A stretch of DNA of 64,000 nucleotides, from contig JAIOQX010000002.1 of the NCBI GenBank assembly GCA_021108415.1, positions 186,001 through 250,000 of the forward strand, given 5' to 3'. Within the stretch, counting starts at the first letter, position 1; the number at the start of each line of letters is the position of its first letter. Source of the stretch: Acholeplasmataceae bacterium. GTDB taxonomy: Bacteria; Bacillota_I; Bacilli_A; Acholeplasmatales; Acholeplasmataceae. The notes below the pieces were generated by a model. It did no database searches and had not been told where the DNA came from. It saw only the letters and a program-made list of their open reading frames with translations. Positions 43,176 through 53,016 of the stretch are shown in pieces. A program made the translations under genes and the position numbers.

Positions 43176-46100
43176 ATGAAAAACATTTTAAAATTTGGAG
43201 TGTTATTATTTACACTTTTTCTTTTTGTTGCTTGCGATAAAACTCCAGAAGAAATTTCAGATTTATTACCTGATATCGCATTATCAGGCGATGTATTGAC
43301 GACTATTGAGGTCGGTAGTACATATGTTGATCCAGGTGCAATCATTCTTGGAGAGTTTGATTTAGACTATACAACCACTTCAGATCTTGATACCAATACA
43401 GTTGGTAGTTATACCATTACTTATTCTATTGAGTATTTAGGGGTTGACTATTCAGTTGATAGAACAGTAATTGTTGTTGATTCAGTTATATTTAATTTGA
43501 ATATAACCATATCAGATGTAGCAGTAACTGCTACTCAAATCAGTTTCACTGTATCTTTTGATGATCCAAATAACGATTTAAATAATCCTCGTGTTGTCTT
43601 ATATCAAGATGATGATTTGATTAGATCTTATGTTTTGACAACTGGAAGTAATGTTATTACAATTGATACTTTCTTTGCTAATACAACCTATCGAGTAGCT
43701 GTTGAAGGCAGTTATATGTATGATGAAGTTCTATATAATATTGAAGGCTATGAAGTAAGTTTTAAATCTGGTAATCAAGATGTTTTTGCTCAAGTGCCTA
43801 CTTTGACTTTTATAGATGTTGAAGCAACTCATGATAGCATCTCTTATGATTTTTCAATTACAGATCCTGATTCAATCGGTTCTATTACTAATGTTTCACT
43901 TTATGAAGGTGAGACTTTATTAAACGATAACTTATTGCTTCTTGGTGCAAGATATCTTTCTGGCTTAGCAAGTGATACTACATATACACTTTCTGCAACT
44001 TATACATATGATATAGGTGATGGAAATGGTGTGCAGACTATTGTTGCTACAAGTACAATTAAAACTTTAGTTGAAGTTGTTCCAATTCTAGAACTTAATG
44101 GTGACCCTTTATTGATAGTCCATAAAGATAGTATATTCTCTGATCCAGGTGCTATGATTACAAATGGATTTGATTTAACGATTACACCTACTTCAAATGT
44201 AGATACATCAACTATTGGTAGTTATATTATGACTTATACAGTTCAATATAATTCTCAATCATATGGACTTTTAAGATACGTTTTAGTTGTTGATTTGAGT
44301 TTGACAGAACAAACAACCAACTCATTAACTTATACTGTTGATTTCATGGATGAATTTGATGATTTAGATAATGAAAAATTATCTTTATATCAAGGAGAAA
44401 CACTTATTGAGAGTGTTGCATTAACTAATGGAATGAATACAATTACTTTTTCTTCTCTTACAGATGATACTGACTACATGGTAGTTATAGAAGGTAGCTA
44501 TACTGATTATGAACAAACATTAGACATTAGTGAACTAAGTAATTCAGCAAGTACACTTTTAGATGAGCCACTCATGTTTACCAATACATTAGAAGAAATT
44601 GGTGTTGACTATTATAGTTCTACGATTAATGTTGTAGATACTGATGCCATCTTAACTTCTGCTGTCTTAACCTTATACAATGATGATTACATTGCAAGTT
44701 TTGTAGATTTGCAAGTCGGGGACAATGTTTTTTACCAAGGTTCTCTTAATCTTGAAACGGGTTACACGTTAAAAGTGGATTATTCATATATACCAATAGG
44801 ATCTAGTGAACCTGTTAATGAAACACAAATCTTATCAACATTTGAAACCTTACCAATACCAAAACCAAAACTTGATCTAGCAACAGTTATGGTTGATTAT
44901 ACGTATGGATTTGACTATATGTATGGCATAGATGAAACTGGTTTTGAAAGCGTTAGTGTTTTTGTTGAAATACGATTAGATGATATTTTAATTGGAACTT
45001 ATCAGCCATCTACACTTAATTTTATAGAAATTACTGGTCTTGATGAAGGGAGAACTTATACAATTGAGTTGTATGTCGATTATACGCACACAGCTTCTGG
45101 AGATTATTATAGTGATGTCTTGTTAGATTCTATGACAAGAACTACACTTGGTACACTTAGTTATTCTCTACCTACTATCGATAACTTAGTAATTACACAA
45201 GTTCTTGATACAGACAACAGCATTACACTTAATTTTGATTATACTGATGTTGATGACACAGTTTTTGGAACTTCCTACTTAAATATTTATAATCAAAGCA
45301 ATCAAAGCAAGGCTAGTCAGTTAATTACAGTAGGTTCTGATCAAGAAGTTACATTTTCTGGATATTATATCTATCCAAATCAAGTTTATACTATTAAGTT
45401 ACGAACAGATTACAAAGTTGATGAGATAGAAGCAAATAACCAATGGAGTTCTATTGTTTATGAATATTCCTTTGTTATGAAACCTGATGTTGAAGTAACC
45501 TCATTAGATTTTGAGCAGTCTTTATATTTTCATGGTGATCAAATCATCATGAAACTTGAATTAGATAATGGTAGTATCCGAAATGGTGAATATTATGATG
45601 ATGTAAACGTTGAATACGTGACAGTAAATAATATTAAATATTACAAAGATGATTTCATGTTTCCTAGTAGTAACCAAACTATCTATTTAAATATGGGTGT
45701 TGAAACTGATTATACTGATTATTACTACCACATGACTGACTTTGCAGTGACTTTAGTTGATGAATCATCTTATGTGATTGAATATGATCAAACACTAACC
45801 TTTAGACTTCAACAACCTGGCTCAGTTTTACCAGATGAAGCTACTGTAAGTGTTTTAAGTATAACAACTACAAATCAAACTAGAGTGGTTAGTGAAAGTG
45901 AGACTAGATATGCAACACTTACTATAAAACTAGATAACCCATTTGATTTAGATGTTTATAGTATTACAGTTAGAAATACTACTTATTTATCAAATGAATT
46001 TATTACAGCAGGTACAACATCTAAACAGATCCAAATACCTATAGAATTAGAACATGGCACAAGATCTTATTCAGTCTCTGAATTAGTTTATCTAAAAGAT

Positions 46101-47321
46101 AGTGTGCAAGTTGTTGCCCAAAATGAACATTATGTACCTTCTCTTATGATTTATGGGTATTATCTTGAAGATAGAGTTGAAGTTTATACAGCAAACCAAT
46201 TAAATACTTTGAATACAGCTGATTATGACAAATTTGTCATCCTTATGGCAGATATCGATTTAACAGGAGTAACTTTTATTCCGATTACTTCTCTAGCTGC
46301 ATTTGATGGCAATGGTTTTACGATTTCTAATTTGACTATAAATTCTATAACTGCTAATCAATCGAGTGAAGAATTTATTGGATTGTTTGGATATACTTTC
46401 GGATTCATCTATGATGTAACACTTTCTAATGTAGTTATCAATGTCACAACTGATGACACAAAAGAGTTATACATTGGTGGGCTTGCTGGTAAAACAAGTG
46501 GATATGTAGTTGATTCACACGTTATTGGTAATAGCTCAATTACCATTAATGGATTGAACCATGGTCACATTGGAGGACTTATCGGAAAGGTTGAAGGTAC
46601 TGTTGATGGATCATCTGCACACATGACTATTAGTATTGATGGTAATGATACTGCAGCACACTCATATTTATCACCAACTGTTGGAGGTTTAGTAGGAACT
46701 TATGGATATTACAGCCTTAATACATCAAGTGCAACTGGTTCTATAACCATCACAAACACTAGTACAGTACAATACTTTGTTGGTGGCCTAGTTGGTGTAT
46801 TTAGTAATTACGATTCATTTAACGCACCAATGAATTATATCTTTAATTCATATGCACAAGTCGATATATCTTCTACAAATTATGGCAATGGTGCAGCAGG
46901 TGGACTGGTTGGTAAAATCATTACATATTATAATCAAACAACAATTTTAAACTCTTATGCTTCAGGTGATGTTTTCACAACAAGAAGATATGTTGGTGGG
47001 CTTGTCGGTGTTGGTGGAGCTTGGATTGAAAATAGTTTTACAGTGGGCTCTATATCCAATTCACTTGGATATGCTGATCGATTTAGAACTCATGAGTACT
47101 ATTTAGGTTACATTTTCTTAGTTAATTGTTATTCATATGATGGTCAGTTAATAAATGGAATATCAATTGAGTTTAATGATTCTCCAAATAGATTAGTCGA
47201 AGGATCTCAAGCTGAATATAATGATCAAGACTTTTATATTAGAGTTCTTCAATGGAATAACACATTTTATGATTTTAGCAATCTAGACATTGAAAATGGC
47301 TTACTTCCAACATTAAAGTAA
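43176..47321 (+). CDS. Giant surface lipoprotein with Ig-like units and GLUG repeats
   Basis: The 1381-aa protein is a lipoprotein (lipobox FVAC, Cys20) with no enzymatic motif. Its N-terminal half contains two copies of a unit: a DUF5011/HYR-like Ig domain (~35-102 and ~303-374, each with DPGA and a GSYTITY-type strand) followed by one or two beta-sandwich domains (~105-300 and ~375-560). More beta-sandwiches follow (~560-1010), then a GLUG-like region (~1040-1290) with five repeats of the pattern GGLxGK/GGLVGxx. GLUG proteins are adhesins or beta-helix proteins. It is convergent with another large lipoprotein gene. A host or matrix attachment role is inferred. Confidence 0.85.
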   Translation: MKNILKFGVLLFTLFLFVACDKTPEEISDLLPDIALSGDVLTTIEVGSTYVDPGAIILGEFDLDYTTTSDLDTNTVGSYTITYSIEYLGVDYSVDRTVIVVDSVIFNLNITISDVAVTATQISFTVSFDDPNNDLNNPRVVLYQDDDLIRSYVLTTGSNVITIDTFFANTTYRVAVEGSYMYDEVLYNIEGYEVSFKSGNQDVFAQVPTLTFIDVEATHDSISYDFSITDPDSIGSITNVSLYEGETLLNDNLLLLGARYLSGLASDTTYTLSATYTYDIGDGNGVQTIVATSTIKTLVEVVPILELNGDPLLIVHKDSIFSDPGAMITNGFDLTITPTSNVDTSTIGSYIMTYTVQYNSQSYGLLRYVLVVDLSLTEQTTNSLTYTVDFMDEFDDLDNEKLSLYQGETLIESVALTNGMNTITFSSLTDDTDYMVVIEGSYTDYEQTLDISELSNSASTLLDEPLMFTNTLEEIGVDYYSSTINVVDTDAILTSAVLTLYNDDYIASFVDLQVGDNVFYQGSLNLETGYTLKVDYSYIPIGSSEPVNETQILSTFETLPIPKPKLDLATVMVDYTYGFDYMYGIDETGFESVSVFVEIRLDDILIGTYQPSTLNFIEITGLDEGRTYTIELYVDYTHTASGDYYSDVLLDSMTRTTLGTLSYSLPTIDNLVITQVLDTDNSITLNFDYTDVDDTVFGTSYLNIYNQSNQSKASQLITVGSDQEVTFSGYYIYPNQVYTIKLRTDYKVDEIEANNQWSSIVYEYSFVMKPDVEVTSLDFEQSLYFHGDQIIMKLELDNGSIRNGEYYDDVNVEYVTVNNIKYYKDDFMFPSSNQTIYLNMGVETDYTDYYYHMTDFAVTLVDESSYVIEYDQTLTFRLQQPGSVLPDEATVSVLSITTTNQTRVVSESETRYATLTIKLDNPFDLDVYSITVRNTTYLSNEFITAGTTSKQIQIPIELEHGTRSYSVSELVYLKDSVQVVAQNEHYVPSLMIYGYYLEDRVEVYTANQLNTLNTADYDKFVILMADIDLTGVTFIPITSLAAFDGNGFTISNLTINSITANQSSEEFIGLFGYTFGFIYDVTLSNVVINVTTDDTKELYIGGLAGKTSGYVVDSHVIGNSSITINGLNHGHIGGLIGKVEGTVDGSSAHMTISIDGNDTAAHSYLSPTVGGLVGTYGYYSLNTSSATGSITITNTSTVQYFVGGLVGVFSNYDSFNAPMNYIFNSYAQVDISSTNYGNGAAGGLVGKIITYYNQTTILNSYASGDVFTTRRYVGGLVGVGGAWIENSFTVGSISNSLGYADRFRTHEYYLGYIFLVNCYSYDGQLINGISIEFNDSPNRLVEGSQAEYNDQDFYIRVLQWNNTFYDFSNLDIENGLLPTLK

Positions 47322-47335
47322 GTTTAACTATAAAT

Positions 47336-47370
47336 AAAAATGATATGAGGAATTAACTCATATCATTTTT
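47336..47370. terminator. Bidirectional terminator between two lipoprotein genes
   Basis: A 14-bp perfect stem with core TGATATGAG (47336-47349 and 47357-47370), a 7-base loop, and A/T runs at both ends. It serves the convergent genes. Confidence 0.88.
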
Positions 47371-47393
47371 TTGTTCTTTTAGTCTCTTAAATT

Positions 47394-49511
47394 CTATGGA
47401 GCTGTTGTAATGGTTATATCTTGTAAAAGACCAATAAACAACACTTTATTATCTATATCTATAATTATTGATAATTCTATGTATTGTCCATCATATTCCA
47501 TTAATAATTCATCATTAGTTGAAGCATTGACAACTAAATATGCAACATCATCTTCATGATGTTTCAACCATACTTCACCTAGTTCTTCGTGATATTCGAT
47601 ATAAGCTGAAGTAGAAATAATTGTTCCATAACCAAAATCATAATTTATAATTTGTGTGATTGTTTTATCGAGGGGCACAATAAGTTCATCAGATGGAATT
47701 GTAGAAAAATAAGTGACTAACTCAATTTCAAATGCATTTAAAATATGGTCTTCCCATAAACCCATAATTTCAATATAATCATTAACGCTAAGATCTATAT
47801 CTAAATCACTTAAATCAACATATATAAGTTTATCCCCAAAAAGATCTCCAATATAAGCTCCATCTTCTACAACTGTATAAACCACGCCTAATGTAGAAAC
47901 ATATTCTGACGTCTCTAAGTTTGTTAGAGATTCTATATCAACTTTTACTACATATCTAACTTCATGTGATATTTCTTGAGTTAAATCGCCTTTCGTTATT
48001 TGTAGTGTAACTGTCATTATAAGACCATTTTCAGGTTGAGATATAATATAATTTCGATCACTAATATATTGTGGATGAGACCACGATTTTAGTATTATTT
48101 CTGAACCGTTTATTGCAAACCTCGGAATACTATAGCCTCTATAACTTATAAAACTAGAAAGATAATTCTCTAACCAAACGATATCTTCATCAAAACTATC
48201 TTGCTCATCTTTTGTTTCAACAATCACAATCTCTTCTATGGTTTGTTTACTATTTACTACTAAATAATCTTGATAATAATCATCAACAATAACATCAAGA
48301 GTTACAATATATCCTGCTAAATCAAATAGTTCTTGATATATTAATATATATTGAGATCGTAGTTGTACATGATTTCCTGATGTATCAGATATTCCAATTC
48401 TCTCTCCATCTTCAAATTGTAAGCGACCAGTTATTGTAAACTGATATCCCATGTAATCATTTAATACGCCATCAGTTGATATAATGTCTGCAATGGTAGA
48501 TGTTGTTAAACTTAACGGGTTTCCAACGTTAGTATCTATGACTTCAGATTCCAATAATTGATCAATTGTCATCGATGTTATTGATTTTTTTAATCGACCT
48601 ACAACTCTAATTTCTGTACCTATATCATAAATCTCTGTCGCTACTACTTTGATTGCTCTTTGGCCATCTGTGATATATACATAATACTGAAAGGTAGATG
48701 TTACTATACCTGTAACTTCAACAAATTCTTGTTGCTGCCCCATTTCAAACATTAGATCATAACTTGCATATGATCTGTAAGTAACATTAATATGGGTTTC
48801 ACCATATAGTGTAACATCTTCATCAGGCATTAAAAATAAATCAAATGCTGAAACATGCTCTTGATCTAAATACCATCCATCAAAAGTTATATAATATTTC
48901 TCTGTATAATATAGATCTAGTGGTTGCCCATATTCTATATCCCTTTGATAAATAATTTCTCCATCAACAATTTTAGTAAATGTATGTGTGTTAATTTCAT
49001 ATTTGGCATAAACTTTATAATTTTGAGATTCTGCTGTATTTACAAAAGGATTATCTTCTATGGATTGAGTGAATTCCTTATCGTGATACCAACCAACAAA
49101 TGTATGTCCCTCTAATTCAGGAATGAGGTGAGTCGTTTGGTTTGGGTCATAAATATTGTTTTTGATTTCATAAAGATTATCATAGAAAAATTTATTTGCA
49201 CCTCGATATTCGATTGTATCAAATAAATCACTAAATAAATATAAAGTGATATCTTTTGTAATTTGCTTAGATGGATCAAAGATAGTTTCAAAATTGCTAT
49301 CTTCATACCATTGATATGAATCTAATCCATCAATTTGCGGTAATGTTAAAGCTTCTCCTTGTACTACTGATATAGATGAAATATCAGTCATTCCTTCTGG
49401 TAAAACAAAAGAAACATCAACGGTTTCTTCATCAACCTCAACGTCTGGTTTACAGCTAGATAATGTAAATAGTAAAACAAATACTCCAATTACTTTAAAT
49501 ATATTCTTCAT
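47394..49511 (-). CDS. Surface lipoprotein with InlB-type repeats and OB-like domains
   Basis: The 705-aa lipoprotein has lipobox LSSC (Cys20). Two InlB/Listeria-Bacteroides-type beta-grasp repeats are visible (LEGHTFVGWYHDKEF near 128 and ITFDGWYLDQEHVSAF near 203). The following ~450 residues hold repeated OB-fold-like strands (VEVTGIVTSTFQYYVYITDG, ITGRLQFEDGERIGISDT, and later IEIMGLWEDHILNAFEI), as in large Firmicutes surface proteins. There is no enzyme motif. RBS is AGGGGGC. It has its own minus-strand promoter-like TATAAT near 49550. Role in surface contact is inferred. Confidence 0.82.
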   Translation of the reverse strand: MKNIFKVIGVFVLLFTLSSCKPDVEVDEETVDVSFVLPEGMTDISSISVVQGEALTLPQIDGLDSYQWYEDSNFETIFDPSKQITKDITLYLFSDLFDTIEYRGANKFFYDNLYEIKNNIYDPNQTTHLIPELEGHTFVGWYHDKEFTQSIEDNPFVNTAESQNYKVYAKYEINTHTFTKIVDGEIIYQRDIEYGQPLDLYYTEKYYITFDGWYLDQEHVSAFDLFLMPDEDVTLYGETHINVTYRSYASYDLMFEMGQQQEFVEVTGIVTSTFQYYVYITDGQRAIKVVATEIYDIGTEIRVVGRLKKSITSMTIDQLLESEVIDTNVGNPLSLTTSTIADIISTDGVLNDYMGYQFTITGRLQFEDGERIGISDTSGNHVQLRSQYILIYQELFDLAGYIVTLDVIVDDYYQDYLVVNSKQTIEEIVIVETKDEQDSFDEDIVWLENYLSSFISYRGYSIPRFAINGSEIILKSWSHPQYISDRNYIISQPENGLIMTVTLQITKGDLTQEISHEVRYVVKVDIESLTNLETSEYVSTLGVVYTVVEDGAYIGDLFGDKLIYVDLSDLDIDLSVNDYIEIMGLWEDHILNAFEIELVTYFSTIPSDELIVPLDKTITQIINYDFGYGTIISTSAYIEYHEELGEVWLKHHEDDVAYLVVNASTNDELLMEYDGQYIELSIIIDIDNKVLFIGLLQDITITTAP

Positions 49512-49611
49512 AAAAGCCCCCTGTTTATAAATATATGATAGGTATATTATACCATGTTAATTATTAAATGAAAACAAAGCATCAGTCTATTATTCTTTTT
49601 TTCTTATATAT

Positions 49612-49620
49612 GATATAATC
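49612..49620 (+). promoter_or_regulatory. Extended -10 promoter of the glycine-zipper protein gene
   Basis: TGATATAAT (49612-49620), 28 bases before the ATG; no clear -35. Confidence 0.6.
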
Positions 49621-49647
49621 AAGCCATATTGGTAAAAGAGGTGTTTT

Positions 49648-50088
49648 ATGGATAAATCAGTGAATAAAATCAAAGAATTAACTGGAAATCTTAGCGTTAA
49701 GCAAAATGAAAAATTGCACATAAACTCTTTGTTATCTTTGTTTGAAAAGATAGCAAATATTAAAGATGAAGAATTAGAAAAAATAACTGCACAGATTGCT
49801 GATTCACTAGAAACTGTTAATGAATCAAGTTTTGATGTTAGTAATTACAAAAAAAGTTTTGAATTCTTAAGAAGATATGTTAAACAAAAACACGGTTTTA
49901 TCGCAAAAGGTGAACTGATCGGACAAGCGATGGCTATCGGATCTGGTCTTGGTGTCGCAATTGGTGCTGGATTAATGACAATAAATACTATTTGTCTAGC
50001 AATAGGAATCCCAATTGGTATCTCAATTGGAGTTACTATAGGTGCCCTTCAAGAACAAAAAGCTAAAGAAAAAGGATTGCTCTATTAA
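49648..50088 (+). CDS. Small protein with glycine-zipper membrane segment
   Basis: The 146-aa protein has a charged, helical N-terminal two thirds (~1-90) and a C-terminal glycine-rich hydrophobic part (~94-135) with GLGVAIGAG and IGIPIGISIGVTIGAL, a GxxxG-type zipper that would form one or two membrane helices. It has no signal peptide, so it is likely tail-anchored, facing the cytoplasm. RBS is AAAGAGG. Family unknown; it is isolated, with its own promoter and a strong terminator. Confidence 0.8.
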   Translation: MDKSVNKIKELTGNLSVKQNEKLHINSLLSLFEKIANIKDEELEKITAQIADSLETVNESSFDVSNYKKSFEFLRRYVKQKHGFIAKGELIGQAMAIGSGLGVAIGAGLMTINTICLAIGIPIGISIGVTIGALQEQKAKEKGLLY

Positions 50089-50093
50089 AATAT

Positions 50094-50120
50094 AAAAGGA
50101 CTCTGCGGAGTCCTTTTTTT
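50094..50120 (+). terminator. Terminator of the glycine-zipper protein gene
   Basis: A 10-bp stem, AAAAGGACTC/GAGTCCTTTT (50094-50103 and 50108-50117), with tetraloop TGCG and a TTTTTTT tail, six bases after the stop. It also reads as a terminator in the opposite direction. Confidence 0.9.
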
Positions 50121-50126
50121 ATGGGT

Positions 50127-50783
50127 TTAAACTTTAATCTGCATTAATTTTTCTTTTTCATTTAAAGGTAGTTTTTCTAAAGCATATCTAAATGCTGTTC
50201 TACTCATATGTGATACATTTTTTTCTAAATAATCAATCACATCATCATGATATTTGATACTTGCTTCTTTTAACAACCAGCCATATCCCTTTTGAACTAA
50301 ATAATGCTCATCATTCATTAGAAGATCGCAAACTTCAAATATAATTGATTTATCAATTAGTCTTTTCTTAGATGGCATAATTAATATGACTGCAGAACTT
50401 CTTCTTACTGCAAATCTTTCATGATTAATCCATTTTTTAATTCTTTTGATTTTATTTGGAAACATTAAGAGTACATGTTTAAATGCATGGGTCATGAAAT
50501 CATCACAATCCCACCAATCACTAATATACTTATACATCCATGTTTCAAAAACATCAAAAGTATCCTCATCATATTTGTCCTTTTGATCGTATATGATTTG
50601 ATATGCAATAATAGTTGTTGCTGTTTTATTTAACTCTAGAAGTGATTCGCATATCTGATATATGCTTTGGATGTCTAGAGGTTTCATCTCTTTTTTATAA
50701 GTTTTAGCTATTGCTCGATACATGTTTGTTCGCTTAATTTTAAGTTGATTAACATCTAGTTTAATACGTTCAATAATCTCCAT
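50127..50783 (-). CDS. alkD: DNA alkylation repair glycosylase, AlkD-like
   Basis: The 218-aa HEAT-repeat protein is of the AlkD family, which removes alkylated purines. DWWDCDDFMTHAFKH (~84-99) matches the conserved W-D-x-C-D-x-F element, RFAVRRSSAVILIM matches the RR-A-A-V repeat and VQKGYGWLLKEAS with LSRTAFRYALEKL-like MSRTAFRYALEKL ends the repeat array. The start is ATG 50783, 6 bases after GGAG; a start 4 codons upstream overlies that GGAG. It is a single gene between convergent and codirectional neighbours. Confidence 0.83.
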   Translation of the reverse strand: MEIIERIKLDVNQLKIKRTNMYRAIAKTYKKEMKPLDIQSIYQICESLLELNKTATTIIAYQIIYDQKDKYDEDTFDVFETWMYKYISDWWDCDDFMTHAFKHVLLMFPNKIKRIKKWINHERFAVRRSSAVILIMPSKKRLIDKSIIFEVCDLLMNDEHYLVQKGYGWLLKEASIKYHDDVIDYLEKNVSHMSRTAFRYALEKLPLNEKEKLMQIKV

Positions 50784-50816
50784 AAATTTCTCCATCTTTT
50801 TATTATCTTTCTATGA

Positions 50817-50837
50817 AAAAAGCCCTGTTGGGCTTTT
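50817..50837 (-). terminator. Terminator of the PfkB kinase gene
   Basis: The stem AAAAAGCCC/GGGCTTTT (50817-50825 and 50830-50837) with a 4-base loop and TTTTTT tail on the minus strand, 9 bases after the stop. Confidence 0.85.
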
Positions 50838-50845
50838 CTTAACAT

Positions 50846-51973
50846 TTACATTTTATCGATTGCCCAATCATTCATAAAAGTATATAACTCTTTAAAATTT
50901 GGACTGTGTGCATTTCTTACATAAAATCCTGATGTAGACATTCCTGTTAATAATGCTTGATCAGGTGTTAAACCTAGCATTAAACCTAGCATAAATCCTG
51001 AATTAAAATTATCCCCTGCACCAGTAGATAATTTAGGTTTAGTTATATATGGACCTTTTTCTAAATAAAATTGATTATTAATAACGCAACAAGATCTATC
51101 TACAGGATGAATTACAACACAATCAATATCTAAATACTTTTGAATTGCTAGATTGACTTCTTCTAAAGATATATCTCCACTTTTATTTAACCTTGCATCA
51201 AATAATTCTAGGACATCTGCAACATCATAGGCTTCTTTTTTATTTAAACCTAAGACTACAAAGAAGTTTTTAGTATATTGTTTTAATAGTTCTAATGCTT
51301 TTTTAATTTCATGTGCTTCTCTTTTTTCTGGATCTGCAAGATCTACAAAAAAGTAAGGCTTTTTATCTCTTTTAGGTAGTTTTGGTAAAATATTAACTGC
51401 AACTTTTTCCCATAAATCTGTTAAGTTAGGCAACATACTCCAATTCACATTTGCAAACAAATCTGTTTTGCTTAATAAATCAATAAAATTTTGCATCCCT
51501 ACTTCTTTTATTAATTTTTCATATGTAACATCATTTAATGACTGCATCTTTCCTAGCATTAATTTTCCATCATCAAATTCAAGCGCATCCGTATGACCGT
51601 TAGTCGCAAAAGAATAAAGTTTCACCTTATCTTCCATCACTTTAAAGACATCATCAATTGAAGGATAACCTAATGCACCCATATATGTGATCGTTGCATT
51701 ATGTTGTGATAAAGCATTACACATAATCGGTCCATTACCACCAATTTTTTTTAGTGTTGGTACTAATTCAATATTTGTTGATAGGCCACTAGCTTTAACT
51801 ATTCTAGTTCCAAGTGCTTCAATGGTATTGATTCTACTAAAATTTTTAGAATCCATTCTTTTGTCTACAACATGGATGATTTCATCTACAAATCCGTCAA
51901 ATCCAATGATCATATTTAAATTTTCAGGATTTTTTTTACTCAATATTTTTGACAATTCTACACGTTTATCCAT
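50846..51973 (-). CDS. PfkB-family carbohydrate kinase
   Basis: The 375-aa cytoplasmic kinase has the PfkB fold. IGGNGPIMCNAL (~77-88) matches the N-terminal GGN signature and LSTGAGDNFNSGFMLG (~318-333) matches signature 2, with Asp of GAGDN as catalytic base. Substrate is a sugar or nucleoside; it is not identified. GAGG precedes the ATG. Transcribed after the Gfo/Idh/MocA and flavin-reductase genes on the same strand but with its own extended -10 promoter (52005-52013). Confidence 0.9.
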   Translation of the reverse strand: MDKRVELSKILSKKNPENLNMIIGFDGFVDEIIHVVDKRMDSKNFSRINTIEALGTRIVKASGLSTNIELVPTLKKIGGNGPIMCNALSQHNATITYMGALGYPSIDDVFKVMEDKVKLYSFATNGHTDALEFDDGKLMLGKMQSLNDVTYEKLIKEVGMQNFIDLLSKTDLFANVNWSMLPNLTDLWEKVAVNILPKLPKRDKKPYFFVDLADPEKREAHEIKKALELLKQYTKNFFVVLGLNKKEAYDVADVLELFDARLNKSGDISLEEVNLAIQKYLDIDCVVIHPVDRSCCVINNQFYLEKGPYITKPKLSTGAGDNFNSGFMLGLMLGLTPDQALLTGMSTSGFYVRNAHSPNFKELYTFMNDWAIDKM

Positions 51974-52004
51974 ACAACACCTCTTTTTATAAGTTTCTAA
52001 ATTT

Positions 52005-52013
52005 ATTATAACA
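52005..52013 (-). promoter_or_regulatory. Extended -10 promoter of the PfkB kinase gene
   Basis: Minus strand TGTTATAAT, 32 bases before the kinase ATG. Confidence 0.55.
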
Positions 52014-52026
52014 CATTCACATATCT

Positions 52027-52998
52027 TTATTTGTCTTCAAATGGATATTTAATGCCTAATACTTTTCTAGTCTCATCAAGCAAATTCATACTCAACCTTG
52101 TTTGTTCATGTGTCATGATTTGATTTTCTAAAAGATTTTCTTCTATGGTTTTTGCAAAACTATCTATTTCATAAACGAATCCTTCTCCATGATGAGTGTA
52201 TTCAAAGATTTCATCATTAACTACTATTTTTTGACTTTGATGGAAATGATCTACAACCATCACCCCATTTTCAAACTCAAAAACACTTGGTGCGTCTAAA
52301 ACTTCCATAAAAGAAGTGATTAATGTTGCCTGTGCACCATTTGGATAACTCAGTTCTACAATAGATTCTATGTCTACCCCCGTATGGAAATACTCTGCTC
52401 TTGCAGTTAATGTTTTATGTTTCATATCTGTTACATTTAACATGTAAGACAGAGGATAAATCCCCATATCTAGTAAAGCTCCGCCAGCAAGATTCATGTT
52501 AAACAATCTTCCATTATCTCCACCACGACCTCTTAAATCTTGTCCAAATTCAATATATGCGCTTTTTAGAGCTCCTAATTTACCTGATTGAACTACTTCT
52601 CTAACTTTAATTGTAGCTGGTAAGAATTTGGTCCACATCGCTTCCATCAATAAGACTTTATTTTCTTTTGAAGAAATAACCATTTCTTCAAACTCTTTTG
52701 TATTAACAGCAATTGGTTTTTCACATAATACATGTTTCTTATGATTCATAAATAAAATAGATTGTTCTTTATGAAAACTATGTGGCGTTGCAATATATAC
52801 TGCATCGATCAAATCACTTTGAGCAAGTTCTTCATAACTGCCAAAAGCATGCTTGATATCAAACTTATCTTTAAATTCTTCTGCTCTTTTTAAATCTCTT
52901 GATGCAATTGCAACCGCTGTTGCATGCTTAGATAATTTTATATCTCTAGCAAATTTTTCTGCGATGCTTCCTGCACCTATAATTCCAAATCTAATCAT
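52027..52998 (-). CDS. Gfo/Idh/MocA family oxidoreductase (dihydrodiol dehydrogenase-like)
   Basis: The 323-aa cytoplasmic NAD(P)-dependent oxidoreductase has a GIIGAGSIAEKFARDI dinucleotide motif (~5-20), VLCEKPIAVN (EKP ~93-95, catalytic Lys) and GGALLDMGIYPLSYML (~173-188), the D-x-G-x-Y/H element of the dimeric dihydrodiol and glucose-fructose oxidoreductase subgroup. It is shorter than the paralogue at 2341-3483 and not closely alike. The RBS is weak (AGGT). Substrate unknown. Confidence 0.92.
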   Translation of the reverse strand: MIRFGIIGAGSIAEKFARDIKLSKHATAVAIASRDLKRAEEFKDKFDIKHAFGSYEELAQSDLIDAVYIATPHSFHKEQSILFMNHKKHVLCEKPIAVNTKEFEEMVISSKENKVLLMEAMWTKFLPATIKVREVVQSGKLGALKSAYIEFGQDLRGRGGDNGRLFNMNLAGGALLDMGIYPLSYMLNVTDMKHKTLTARAEYFHTGVDIESIVELSYPNGAQATLITSFMEVLDAPSVFEFENGVMVVDHFHQSQKIVVNDEIFEYTHHGEGFVYEIDSFAKTIEENLLENQIMTHEQTRLSMNLLDETRKVLGIKYPFEDK

Positions 52999-53016
52999 AA
53001 CAATACCTATACCTTT

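Noticed and set aside
43154-43345. Antisense reading over the start of the large lipoprotein
   Set aside because: It has no RBS, lies opposite a clear signal peptide and lipobox, and carries no recognisable domain.
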